Source: Gonocerus acuteangulatus (lineage: Eukaryota; Arthropoda; Insecta; Hemiptera; Coreidae). Taken from it: a DNA stretch of 64,000 bases. A program made the position numbers and the translations under genes. The notes under the pieces were generated by a model. The model was not told the origin of the DNA. It saw only the letters and a list, made by a program, of their open reading frames with translations, and did no database searches. Of the stretch, positions 32,455 through 41,912 are shown in pieces. Position 1 is the first letter of the stretch; each line of letters begins with the position of its first letter. The stretch is from NCBI GenBank assembly GCA_946811695.1, contig OX328126.1, forward strand, positions 89,476,785-89,540,784, in the 5' to 3' direction.

Positions 32455-33280
32455 AAATTTTGTTTTTAAATAAATATACTTAGCAACCAGAAAGATAAGA
32501 GATAGTAAATATATTTTTCCCATATTCAAAATATTATTATGACCATTTTGGTGAAAATCCCATTGAGATATCATTAACATTAACAGAGTAACGATTTTAT
32601 TAGTAAATGAAAGTCGCTTTGACTTAAATCGTTAGTAAAAGCAAAAACAAGTTTTATAGACAACTTTAAAAATTCATTACTCAAAAAGTATTGAAGATAT
32701 CTAACTAAAATTTGGAATATATCATTAGAATGACCAGTTGAACAAATAAAAAACGTTTCAGGCAATTCTGAGGACATGGGTTTCATGGCCTGGATGATCT
32801 GATATGGACTGACCCTTTCGGTACTTGTAGTTTTATTACGACTCCTAATGAAATATACTATTCTGGGACTGCACTTGTTTTGTCGTTTTTGTACATTAAA
32901 AAAATTATAGATCCCAGTGCAATAAATATAGGCTACTCCTGTCTATATTTCTAAACCCCATTCTTTTTACAAGCTCATAACCTATACATTTTTTTCCAAT
33001 TAGCGAGGGCAGGCCCGCGCCCCCACGAAGCCCGGGCCCGGGACAACTGTACCCGACAGTCCCCCCCCCATATGGCGGCCCTGGGGCAGCCCATTTTATT
33101 TATTGTTTAAATGAAGTTTTTTCTCCAAGTGGCAAAACTGTATTTAACAAGTAACCAAGTTTCTACTCACTTTTGCCCACGATAGAATATCTTCCCTTTT
33201 TACCTAAAACAAGGAATTCTTGGCCTAGACATGGTGTGCTTAATATGTAAAGTTAATAATTGTAGTAACAAATAATAAAT
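32455..33280. other. Spacer near kinase copy 2
   Basis: Includes the block paired with 30573-30655 (32805-32890) and a GC-rich patch at 32998-33100 (CGAAGCCCGGGCCCGGGACA, CATATGGCGGCCCTGG), likely the end of a dispersed repeat. No gene. Confidence 0.45.
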
Positions 33281-33475
33281 GGCCGTGAGGGTTAAGGCGT
33301 GAGCACTTAACACTCCGTGCCAAAGGTCGTGGGTTCGATTCCGACTAGGGGTGGTGGCTTTTCTTTAGACAAAAGAAAAGGCATCACCCCTATCCTGGCT
33401 AGAAAAGGGTGGTAACCTATAGATAACCCGTCCTAAAATTCTTAGTTAATAATAAATGGACGTTAAAATTAAAAA
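33281..33475 (+). mobile_element. SINE family 1, full-length
   Basis: Best head in the window: GGCCGTGAGGGTTAAGGCGT (A box), ACACTCCGTGCCAAAGG, B box GTGGGTTCGATTCCGAC, then GGTGGCTTTTCTTTAGAC, CCCTATCCTGGCTAG, AAGGGTGGTAACCTATAG, AACCCGTCCTAAAATTC and TGGACGTTAAAATTAAAAA. Confidence 0.9.
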
Positions 33476-33648
33476 TTAAAAAAAATAATAAATTATTAAA
33501 AAATGATTTGGTTGTAAAGATTTTCTGTAGTTTGCCAACACTAAACGAAGTTGTGGGTGATTCCCTTATCCCTGGGCATGCAGAGTTCAAAACCAACTGG
33601 TTTCCTATTCAAATTATAAATAAAACGTTTTTAAAAGTGATTGATTTA

Positions 33649-34698
33649 TTAAAATTCATCAAAGAACATTGCATATTTATTTTTTCTGCTTATTTCCAGT
33701 GGTGATTCAGCGTACTTGCCAAAATTGGACGAGTCATCAGGAGAACTCACTGAAGGAACTAAAGGAGGCTCGACTTTACCATTGAACAGTGAAAGCCAGT
33801 TGATAGTTTCAAACCATTTGTGGCTTTTTATATCTTCAACGCCCCCTTTGAGGTTGCCGTACCTCTTGCTCAGGTCTTTGGTTATCAAATTTGAAATGAG
33901 ATTAATCAGTTCATCAGAAAAGAACTTGGGTATTGAAAAATCTTCGTTAATGGATTTCTCATATATCTTCATGGGCTCGCTGGCATGGAACGGAGGATAG
34001 CCTGCAGTCATCTCAAACAGGAGAACTCCTAAAGACCACCAGTCCACGGACTTACCGTAACCTTTGCTGAGAATTACTTCGGGAGCCATGTACTCCGGAG
34101 TTCCGCACATGGTGTAAGTCCTACCTTGAAGAATTTTGCAGAAGCCGAAATCCGTTATCTTAACGTTTCCTGTGACACTAATGAGTATATTTTCAGGCTT
34201 GATATCCCTAAATATCAAGTCGCAATAATGGAGGTATTCAATAGCAAGAAGTACTTGCGCACCGTAGAACCTGGCGAGAGGCTCTTCGAATTTCTTCCGA
34301 TTCCTCAATTGCCCGAACATCTCACCTCCGGGGACAAAAGGAAGAGCCAAGTAGACGTAACTGTTGTCGTGGAAACCATACTCCAAATACACTGTGAACG
34401 GATGGTTCAGCCCTTGAAGAATCCTTTTTTCATTCATAACATGTTTGACTTGTTTTGATTTCACCAACTGACTCTTTTCGAATATCTTGATGGCGTAATG
34501 AATTTGAGTTTCATTAGATCTTGCCAATACCACCCTACCAAAAGATCCTTTCCCGATGGTCCTGATGCACTGGAAATCTAATATACTAATATCGAAACTA
34601 CATTTATGTTCATAGAGTCGATAAAACTCATCTCTACCTTCTTGTAAAAACTTCTCATAGTCAGTCATGGGAATAATAATCCTTCTATTACCATCCAT
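33649..34698 (-). CDS. PKA catalytic-subunit-like kinase, copy 2; all catalytic motifs intact
   Basis: A 349-residue intronless frame homologous throughout to protein kinase A catalytic subunits, the cAMP-regulated Ser/Thr kinases that work with a regulatory subunit. Gly-rich loop GKGSFGRV (49-56), Lys71 in YAIKIF, Glu90 in NEKRILQ, catalytic loop FRDIKPEN (Asp165, Asn170), DFG at 183-185, activation-loop Thr196 in [28 protein letters not shown], and an FDEF C-terminal hydrophobic motif are all present. HRD reads FRD, as YRD does in PKA. The start ATG at 34698 aligns with copy 1 and has A at -3. Eight bases upstream is TTTTTTTTCTCAATAG, a credible splice acceptor absent from copy 1, so a 5' untranslated exon may exist. 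AATAAA overlaps the stop. Probably an active duplicated or retroposed PKA paralogue; AGC-kinase relatives are less likely given the C-tail. Confidence 0.9.
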   Translation of the reverse strand: MDGNRRIIIPMTDYEKFLQEGRDEFYRLYEHKCSFDISILDFQCIRTIGKGSFGRVVLARSNETQIHYAIKIFEKSQLVKSKQVKHVMNEKRILQGLNHPFTVYLEYGFHDNSYVYLALPFVPGGEMFGQLRNRKKFEEPLARFYGAQVLLAIEYLHYCDLIFRDIKPENILISVTGNVKITDFGFCKILQGRTYTMCGTPEYMAPEVILSKGYGKSVDWWSLGVLLFEMTAGYPPFHASEPMKIYEKSINEDFSIPKFFSDELINLISNLITKDLSKRYGNLKGGVEDIKSHKWFETINWLSLFNGKVEPPLVPSVSSPDDSSNFGKYAESPLEISRKNKYAMFFDEF

Positions 34699-34814
34699 AT
34701 TTGTCCTATTGAGAAAAAAAACTTAAAACCTATACCCAATGCAAGCAACAATTAACCTAAATTGTAAACTAAATTATTTAAAATCTATCACACACCTGCT
34801 TCAATTGTCATATG

Positions 34815-35091
34815 ACATTTGATAGAAATAATTTTTTTGTTTCTTTCTATTTATGATTTTCAACACCATAATGTGGGAGTCAATCTTACATTTTGCTCTT
34901 CCCAAGAATGTTGTGTATTCTGTACGTAACATCTGTTGTATTTTATAAATAACATCCTTCATAAAAGGTAATAAATAAATAGAAAATAAGAAAGAGAAAA
35001 AACAAAATAACATGAAGTTATTTATCTTAATCATGGACCAGTTGATCTATAGCTGTTTCTATAGCTTTGGTTTCTTTCTCAATTATTATTA
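34815..35091. other. Flank of kinase copy 2, nothing recognised
   Basis: AT-rich; homology to copy 1's flank ends at about 34814. No gene or repeat. Confidence 0.35.
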
Positions 35092-35295
35092 TTTAAATTT
35101 TAATGTCCATTATTATTAACAACAAATTTTGGGATCGGTTATCTATAGGCTACCACCTTTTTCTAGTCAGGATAGGGCTGATGCCTTTTCTTTTTTCTAA
35201 AGAAAAGCCACCACTCCTAGTGGGAAACAAACGCACGACCTTCGGCACGGAGTGTTAAGTGCTCATGCCTTAACACTCACGGCCACCGGGCCTCC
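35092..35295 (-). mobile_element. SINE family 1, full-length, reverse
   Basis: Minus strand: GGCCCGGTGGCCGTGAGTGT, TAAGGCATGAGCACTTAACA, ACTCCGTGCCGAAGGTCGTG, CCCACTAGGAGTGGTGGC and an ATTAAAAT-type tail (ATGGACATTAAAATTT). Confidence 0.85.
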
Positions 35296-35401
35296 AGTGT
35301 TAATCCTTTCTCAATTAAGATACATTCTTAGCTAAATATTGTTATGAAATCTCATAACATTTATTTATGGTTTCAAACGTATCGTTAAATTAAATTCTCT
35401 A

Positions 35402-35480
35402 GGCCCGGTGGCCGTGAGTGGTAAGGTGTATGCAATCCGTGCCAAGGGTCGGGGGTACGATTCCCACCCTAGTAGCCATA
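35402..35480 (+). mobile_element. SINE family 1, head only
   Basis: GGCCCGGTGGCCGTGAGTGG, CAATCCGTGCCAAGGGTCG and GGTACGATTCCCACC, then unrelated sequence. Truncated at the end of the tRNA-like head. Confidence 0.75.
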
Positions 35481-35499
35481 TAAGTGAAAGGTTCTCGCT

Positions 35500-35600
35500 C
35501 TCAGGTTGAGGCTGTAAGCTTTATATTTGTAGATTGTTCTCCTGAAGAGGCACCAAAAACATGTAGGGACGAAATAAAGTTAGTGTAAATATTTAGTGGG
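35500..35600 (+). mobile_element. Penelope-like end with degraded hammerhead motif
   Basis: GTTGAGGCTGTAAGCTTTAT, CTCCTGAAGAGGCACCAAAA, ACATGTAGGGACGAAATAAA and GTTAGTGTAAAT match the element at 44040-44170 in reverse. Relative to it, about nine bases are deleted, removing one side of stem II and the G of GAAAC, so this motif cannot fold. Confidence 0.55.
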
Positions 35601-35605
35601 GGGGG

Positions 35606-35895
35606 GGGGGGCGAGGTTAGTTCAGTGGTAATTTTTTCTTCTAGTGTCTTCGTTCATGGGTTGAATTCGGTCTCCCTGATCGTCCCTAGGCCGACCCAGC
35701 CTTTAATTAATTTAATAATGGGTACCTTGGGTGCTAATGACTCTATCAGTCGAAGCGGCCAAGGGGAAAATTAGGCGGCCGGAGCATAGTACTGACCATA
35801 CTATCTCCCTAGTGTGCCATATGGTCATGAATCAGATACCTCTATAGTATCTGCCCCTCAGGGCCCTCTATAGTATCTGCCCCTCAAGACTGATT
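35606..35895 (+). mobile_element. SINE family 3 (tRNA-Ile-like head), internally deleted
   Basis: GCGAGGTTAGTTCAGTGGTA then directly CTTCTAGTGTCTTCGTTCAT, GGGTTGAATTCGGTCTCCC, CTAGGCCGACCCAGCC, ACCTTGGGTGCTAATGACTC and ATAGTATCTGCCCCTCAGGG. The anticodon and T-arm portion present in the copy at 37441-37767 is missing. The last ~25 bases are duplicated. Confidence 0.8.
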
Positions 35896-36037
35896 TTTTT
35901 TTTTTTAAATATTTAGTGGTTTTATTATTTATGCCTAGTAAAAAAAATTCAAAGATTAAATAAAGGGTCATCTGAATAATAATTATATTTTTTATGAGTA
36001 TATTACAGTACTTGTGATGTAATTTGTCTAAAATATG

Positions 36038-36110
36038 GAATGGTTAAGCCATGATATATCATAGTTCACGTCTCATCATGGAATGGTTAAGCCATGATAT
36101 ATCATAGTTT
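36038..36110. repeat. 41-bp direct duplication
   Basis: ATGGAATGGTTAAGCCATGA then TATATCATAGTT occurs twice in tandem. Confidence 0.85.
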
Positions 36111-36156
36111 TGTCTTCGTAAAAATTTCAGATCTATGATGTCATAGTTGAGTCTGT

Positions 36157-36275
36157 AAACATTCTGTCAGTACATGTTTTATAGCCAGTGACAATTTTTT
36201 TTCATAATACGTTGAACCAACTCATGCATTCTTGATAAAATGCGTCTATTTCTTATTAGTCGATTATTTATAATA
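36157..36275. repeat. Left arm of an inverted repeat pair
   Basis: CTGTCAGTACATGTTTTATA, GCCAGTGAC, CATAATACGTTGAACCAACT, CATGCATTCT and TGCGTCTATTTCTTATT have inverted counterparts at 38185-38275 and 38645-38675, the right arm being split by about 180 bp of other sequence and a MITE. Confidence 0.7.
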
Positions 36276-36278
36276 ACT

Positions 36279-36566
36279 AGGGAACGGATGTTCATGTATT
36301 TACATATTTTTTTTTTTTGTCTGATTCTTAAATCGTAATTCTTGATGAAATTTTGCATGTTTTAAGTGATTTTAAAGCATTTAAACAGGTGTTTATTTTA
36401 CATAATTTTACATATTTTGTCGAAAATCCAAATTTTTTTACATATTCTGCCATAAATACATATTTTTGCTACATATTTTGATATTCTTTATATTTTGTAA
36501 TTGAAAAAATAAAGGGGAAACTGAGAAAGGAAATAATACTTTAGCTATTGAGACTAGAACACTGAG
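36279..36566 (+). mobile_element. hAT-like 5' terminal region
   Basis: TAGGGAACGGATG followed by many ACATATTTT and ACATATTCTGCC subterminal words, comparable in layout to the hAT-type element at 39997-41003 (TAGGGACTGGATT plus repeated CCTAAA words). The transposase remnant follows. No matching right end was identified. Confidence 0.5.
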
Positions 36567-37115
36567 GTATTGTTATTTTGACGGATGCGGCTCCATACAT
36601 GATCAAAGCAGGTAATATCTTGAAAGTTTTTTACCCGAAAATGATTCATCTAACCCGTTTGGCCCATGCAATGTACCGTATTGCTGAAACCGTAAGCGCA
36701 CAGTTTTCTCATGTGGATGAATTGATATCTACAGTTAAAAAATTATTTCTGAAATCTCCGAGCAGGGGAAGTATTTTAAAGGAGAACTATCCCGAAATGC
36801 CTTTACCTCCCCAACCAGGAATTACTCGTTTACGAACTTGGCTGGACGCAGCACATTACTACAGTGAGAACTTTCCAGAGTCAGCCGTAACAGTATATAA
36901 AGCTAAGTTATTGATGGAAATATCTAGCTTGAAGCACGACCTCGCCTACATCTCTTCAAATGTGTATTTTATATATCCTACTATATCAAGACTAGATACA
37001 AGAGGCATGTTATTTACGGATAACATTGCAATCATTCAGGGAGTAATAGAGAAAATCCAGGTTTTAGAAGGAGATACTGGGAATAAATTAAAAGGAACTG
37101 CAACAGTGCGTACAG
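36567..37115 (+). pseudogene. hAT-like transposase fragment, fused to a SINE
   Basis: The open frame contains LTDAAPYMIKAGNILKVFYP, KMIHLTRLAHAMYRIAETV, VDELISTVKKLFLKSPSRG and LPPQPGITRLRTWLDAAHYY. This is the conserved central region of a hAT-type transposase family common in arthropod genomes (the DAAPYM, HLTCLAHxxHRxAE and PPQPVLTRWGTWL motifs). It begins after a stop at 36563-36565 with no N-terminal zinc finger and ends by running into a SINE family 1 body, which supplies the last ~25 residues (SKKRKGITPILARKGW). In the RTRLRTWL block the usual TRWGTW is changed. Non-functional as a transposase. Confidence 0.75.
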
Positions 37116-37240
37116 TGGCTTTTCTTTCAAAAAAAAGAAAAGGCATCACCCCTATCCTGGCTAGAAAAGGGTGGTAACCTATAGATAACCCGTCCTAAAA
37201 TTCTTAGTTAATAATAAATGGACGTTAAAATTTTAAATAA
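37110..37240 (+). mobile_element. SINE family 1, 3' half
   Basis: GTGGCTTTTCTTTCAAAAAA, GGCATCACCCCTATCCTGGC, GGTGGTAACCTATAGATAAC, TGGACGTTAAAATTTTAAAT. No tRNA-like head; joined directly to the hAT frame. Confidence 0.85.
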
Positions 37241-37321
37241 ATTAAATAAATAATAATCTAAGCGTTACTATAGCACAGTGTTGTTCTAACTGTATATTAT
37301 GTCTATCTCTCATTTTCTTTC

Positions 37322-37322
37322 C

Positions 37323-37356
<34 letters not shown>

Positions 37357-37380
37357 ATGTATGTGTATGTTGGTGTATGT

Positions 37381-37419
<39 letters not shown>
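37322..37419. repeat. (TA)n microsatellite with TGTATG interruptions
   Basis: Two TA runs separated by GTATG-type repeats. Confidence 0.95.
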
Positions 37420-37424
<5 letters not shown>

Positions 37425-37440
37425 AAAAATCAGTCCCATA

Positions 37441-37767
37441 ACAGGCCACGAGGGCCCTGAGGGGCAGATACTATAGAGGTATCTGATTCATGACCATACG
37501 GCACACTAGGAAGATAGTGTGTTCAGTACTATGCTCCGGCCACCTGATTTTCCCCTTGGCCGCTTCGACTGCTAGAGTCATTAGCACCCAAGGTACCCAT
37601 TATTTAATTAATTAAAGGCTGGGTCGGCCTAGGGACGGTCAGGGAGGCCAAATTCAACCCATGAACGAAGACACTAGAAGAAAAAATCTTTAGTGCTTGC
37701 TCGGGATTTGAACTCAGGCCTCCAGCTTATTAGTCCAGTGCTCTACCACTGAGCTAACCTCGCCCCC
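37441..37767 (-). mobile_element. SINE family 3, full-length (tRNA-Ile-like head)
   Basis: Minus strand: GGGGGCGAGGTTAGCTCAGT, GGTAGAGCACTGGACTAATA (loop CTAATAA, AAT at the anticodon position), CTGAGTTCAAATCCCG (B box), then the body seen at 35606-35895 and an end ATAGTATCTGCCCCTCAGGG, CCTCGTGGCC. The head is not a functional tRNA, because the acceptor stem does not close. Confidence 0.85.
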
Positions 37768-37795
37768 TTATATATGTGCATGTGTATGTGTATAA

Positions 37796-37920
<125 letters not shown>

Positions 37921-37966
37921 GATATGTAGATGTTATTATTAAATCTGTCCTAATTGTTCTACAGCC

Positions 37967-37999
37967 CTGATGAAGGCTTGAATCTCAAGCCGAGACGTC
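37967..37999 (+). ncRNA. Hammerhead-like motif with one core change
   Basis: CTGATGA, extra A, stem GGCTTG, loop AATCT, stem CAAGCC, then GAGACGTC. The first core block is canonical; the second is GAGAC rather than GAAAC. Followed by GGCAACAATAAAACC, the kind of AATAAA-rich end that follows the other motifs in the window. Confidence 0.5.
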
Positions 38000-38458
38000 G
38001 GCAACAATAAAACCATTTTCACGGTAAAATGTAGTTTTATTAAGTAGCAGTGACCAAACCCCGACAATTCCTACCTTGAATCATCCACGGTCAACGATCT
38101 CCTCTCAATGAAAGTTAAAAGACTGTCTTGGAAAAAACCCTGGATAGAAAGATATCCAGATTATTGGGGTCATCGACAGGGGCTAAACAGCAAGTAGAAT
38201 CGACCAATAAGAAATAGACGCATTTCGTCATCTAAAGAATGCATGAATTGATTCAACGTATTATGAAAAAAAAAAAAAAAAATCTTACTTTTAGGATTGG
38301 GAGTTTGTATGAAATCCCCAGCCCAGACCAAACCTTTGATGTAATCTTACTGGCCATGATTGGACTCTAAGGAGAATGATGTATCCTGAAAACCAGGCGG
38401 AAGTGACCGACAGAAACATTTAGTTACTTGAAAAGACGAATATTTATCAGAAGTGTGA

Positions 38459-38651
38459 GTCATCACCATATATAAGGGGGGGGGGCTGTGGGTGCTGCAG
38501 CCCCCCCCCCACAAAATCTGTAGTTCAGGAAAACAATTTTTTATTGGGTGTATTAGCGTTTTAATTGGCTTACTATTTCACGTTCAAGATTGTTAGTATT
38601 CTCCCAGCCCCTCTCGAAATTATTGTATATATATATGCCCATGGTCATCAC
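38459..38651. mobile_element. C-rich MITE with 8-bp target duplication
   Basis: GTCATCAC at 38459-38466 and 38644-38651 flanks a 177-bp copy of the C-rich family (GGGGGGGGGGCTGTGGGTGC, CTGCAGCCCCCC, AGATTGTTAGTATTC, TATATGCCCATG). The 8-bp duplication points to hAT-type mobilisation of this family. Confidence 0.75.
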
Positions 38652-38688
38652 TGGCTATAAAACATATACTGACAGATTGTATACAGAC

Positions 38689-38747
38689 ACGGAGCTCCAC
38701 AACAGCAAGGTCATAGTTGTTATGACCTTGCTGTTGTGGAGCTCCGT
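38689..38747. repeat. Perfect hairpin, 27-bp arms, 5-base loop
   Basis: ACGGAGCTCCACAACAGCAA GGTCATA pairs base for base with 38721-38747; loop GTTGT. It lies just outside the inverted repeat end at 38680. Size is like a small-RNA precursor, but perfect pairing suggests a young foldback. Confidence 0.9.
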
Positions 38748-38749
38748 AA

Positions 38750-38890
38750 ATAAATCTCTATATATATAAATCATGTGTCTGTCTGTTTGTTCCTTATACA
38801 AATCCACACCAGTTGACCAATTTTGACTAAACGTGGCACACAGGTAGGTCTTGACATGGGGAGAGTCATAGGCCTGGTTAAAATCGTCTA
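38750..38890 (+). mobile_element. Helitron-like 5' end
   Basis: TCTATATATATAAATCATGT then GTCTGTCTGTTTGTTCCTTA and ACCAGTTGACCAATTTTGAC resembles the TC-starting 5' ends of many arthropod Helitrons (TCTATATATATAA, TGTTTGT). Nothing of a Rep/helicase is seen downstream. Confidence 0.5.
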
Positions 38891-39988
38891 TGACTTACAG
38901 TTCAGAGATCACGAGTTCGAAACAATGAACCTAAATAGTTGCAGATTTGCGTTATTAGATTTTAATATATTGTTTATACGTTGTTATAATATATAATAAT
39001 ATATAATATTTAATACGTTGTTAAAAGGCTATGCGTCAGAGCTCAAGGATCCATACTGAATGAGACAAGGGCTAACTATGGTTTTCTTATGGTAACTTGG
39101 CCAGGATATAAATAGCCTCCTGCTCTTAGTTGAAAAAAAAAATTAAATCTATCCTAAGCAAATTAAAATTTGAAGGACAAAAAATTGAAGATAATAAAAT
39201 AATTTGTTCAGATAAATACATTTTCATCAGAGTTCACATTCTTAGACATAATTTTATTGTTGAATGTGGGTCCTCACTATGTTTTTTTAATATTTGAGAG
39301 ATTCAATTTCAATCCACTGATCCCCGAAATGATTGGTGAGCACGTCATTTATCTTTGCTCCATTAGCAGGAATGCACAAAGCCACAGAAGAAGAAAGAAG
39401 TACCTTAATAGTTTTTTATTACTTTGACGCACTCTTATAACATACTTTACTTTGATGTTATTGGCATTAAAACAAAGCTTGGATTGAGTTGGGTTTGAGA
39501 AAAGAGCAGTTTTTGAGCGGACTGAGATGGATTTGTTTAAAATTGCTATGTTTTGAACAAGAACTACCAAATAACAAAAAATCGTTTTTCGAAATTCATG
39601 TATTGATTGGTTTTGATACTAAACATCACAAATGCTAGATGCATCATCAGTCAAGATAAATACTATTTTGATTTAACGAAGGATATGAAGCATCCAGCTT
39701 ACTCAATTCGTTCTTTGCCATTATAATAATTATTTTAATATTTTTTAGATATCTTGTGGAGCTTCTTGGCTAATTTAATGATAGTTTAGGACTAGTATAG
39801 AATACATTTCCTCTTAGTTCTTCTTCTAGAAGAAAGCATCCTATGAAAATGTGTTGGGCTGTAACTACTCCTTCTGGCAAGGCGTAAGTGAAAGAGCTCA
39901 GAGCCCGCGTAGCCTTGGTGTATTGAAGTATTGCCTATCTTTTGCGCCTGATTCCTGTGCTATCCTCTAGCGCTCGGCTTGCTAGAGG
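38891..39988. other. Intergenic, nothing recognised
   Basis: Several 60-75 codon frames without similarity. Possibly the body of the preceding non-autonomous element. Confidence 0.35.
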
Positions 39989-41011
39989 TTTATAACTAGG
40001 GACTGGATTCTTAGGTTTTTCCTTTCTGCTAAACATGATACTGATCGGTTTTTTACATGATTCGCGTCTCGTAGTATCATTCATGCAAATTTGGAAGAAC
40101 CTAAAAAAACCTATTTTGGATGATATCACCTAAAAACACCTAAATAACGATGGAATGACCTAGAAAGACCTAATCTTTAAAATAAAAAATACAGGAAGAA
40201 TTTTTACCGTCGAAAACCTGTCGTTTACTATAAGTAATACCTATTTTAGCTTCATATTTTTTCTTTTAAATTTTTCCAAGACTTAATTATTTGGTTTTTA
40301 ACATAGTTAAGTACCTTTCTATAGGCAGTGAAATTCTTAATGATGTTCCTTAGAAGTTGAAACTCTTTAGTAGAGAAACTTTTCTTTTGCATATTTATTT
40401 ATTTTTTGTTTTATGTTCTTATTTTTATTTTTTTATTGATTTATATTTTATAAAACAATTTACTCTATTTTCATTTTTTAATTTTTTTTTTACCATTGCT
40501 TTAGTTCTAAACTGTATTTTATTTATATAAATTTCATTCAATTTGTTTTTTAATAAATATTTTGTTGAATACTTGGACCTCTTATTATTTTTTTTTAAAT
40601 AACTCATACTCGAAATTCCGTTTTATTTTTTATTTCCAAATCTTCCCCCCCCCTCTCAATATACTACTCTATAAAATAATGTTATTTGATGTTATACACT
40701 ATACATTTATCAGTGATAAATTAATCAAAATTATTAATGATAAATTATAATAGGTTGAACTAATTTCTCGAACCTATTGAAACATTTTTATCACCTAAAA
40801 AACCTAAAATAGATTTTTAAATAAAAACCTAAAATCGATTTTTAAATAAAAACCTAAAAAGACCTATTTTTGAACCTATTGAGCGATTTTTATCACCTAA
40901 AAAAACCTAAAATGGGGTTTTGAATAAAAACCTAAAAAAGACCTATTATGCATGTTGCAAAAACCTAATTTGACACTTATTTTTCCTAAAAATCCGGTCC
41001 CTATTTATAAC
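39989..41011. mobile_element. hAT-type non-autonomous element with 8-bp target duplication (1.0 kb)
   Basis: Exact TTTATAAC at 39989-39996 and 41004-41011. Terminal inverted repeats TAGGGACTGGATT and AATCCGGTCCCTA. Both subterminal regions are dense in ACCTAAAAA-type words (about 40085-40180 and 40790-40975), the usual transposase-binding arrangement in hAT. The interior is AT-rich and non-coding. Confidence 0.85.
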
Positions 41012-41912
41012 ACAGACATGGCATTTTAAAATGAATTTGGTATTATTAACCCACAGCTGCCTGTATATATTTACCTTTAATTGTCCTACCAGGCTGTAAT
41101 CCAGCAATCGTTTCCTAACAATAACGAACAAATACTTTTTCTTCTTACACCCACTACAGCTTTCAGTGCTGTAACCAACTAATCCTTTCCCTACTGTAAC
41201 CTATTATTGCATTCATTTATACAAACCACTAATGATTCATCCAGTATAAAATTTTAACATTGTTCATGCTTTAATATAAATAATGAAGATTATATATTTT
41301 TTTTTACTTATCTTCCTCAAAATGTAACCAAATTTGTATCTCTTACTTCGGACAAAAGGAGAAGATTCTTTCAAGTATATTCGCCATTATTTGTCATCGA
41401 GACAATGAATCCTGTTTCGCCAAAACAGGTTAGGACTTCTTGAAGCTCAACCACATAAGCCGACACAGGCCATTGTTCTCAAATCTTAGTTTCACGGCTC
41501 GTAACAATTCAGAAAATAAACTTATCACAACAAATGTAATATTATACCATTAAATATATATATTTGTGATATTATGAAACAATTAGGGGACTATTTATAC
41601 CAGTAGTTTATTCCATAGAGCGAAAAAAAAGCACAACAAATAACATATACGAAAAAAAAATCTCAAAAATTTTGTGAGTCAATTCGCAGAGTTCAGATCG
41701 CATTTCCAGGCTAGAACATTTTTTTTTTTAAATTCAACTTTATTTAATCGTAATTAAATTGGTTAGAAGTTTGGTGAAGTGGAAATATGATTAAAGAAAT
41801 ATTCTCCTTTTTGTTTGTTCTTTTTTTTTTTGTATATATATTTTTATTTATTTAGGCATCTTACATTAAGTTATGTTAAGGTATGTTATAATTTTTAAGT
41901 TTCATTTTAAGG
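41012..41912. other. Intergenic, nothing recognised
   Basis: AT-rich with A/T homopolymers. No gene or repeat signature. Confidence 0.35.

Larger units (their letters stand above)
28653..34814. repeat. Inverted segmental duplication carrying two kinase genes
   Basis: Arms of about 1.2 kb: 28653-29855 and 33605-34814, each with ~110 bp of 5' flank (TTAGGTTAATTGTTAGTTGC versus its counterpart), the whole kinase frame, and ~45 bp of 3' flank (GTTTTATTTATAATTT). Coordinates of paired points sum to 63460 at both ends of the coding frame. An extra ~85-bp block (GTGCAGTCCCAGAATAGTAT at 30590 and its complement near 32855) pairs at nearly the same centre, suggesting the duplication once extended further in. 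Confidence 0.85.

Noticed and set aside
34126..34458. 110-codon plus-strand frame inside the kinase gene
   Set aside because: Antisense shadow of kinase copy 2; a similar shadow occurs in copy 1.
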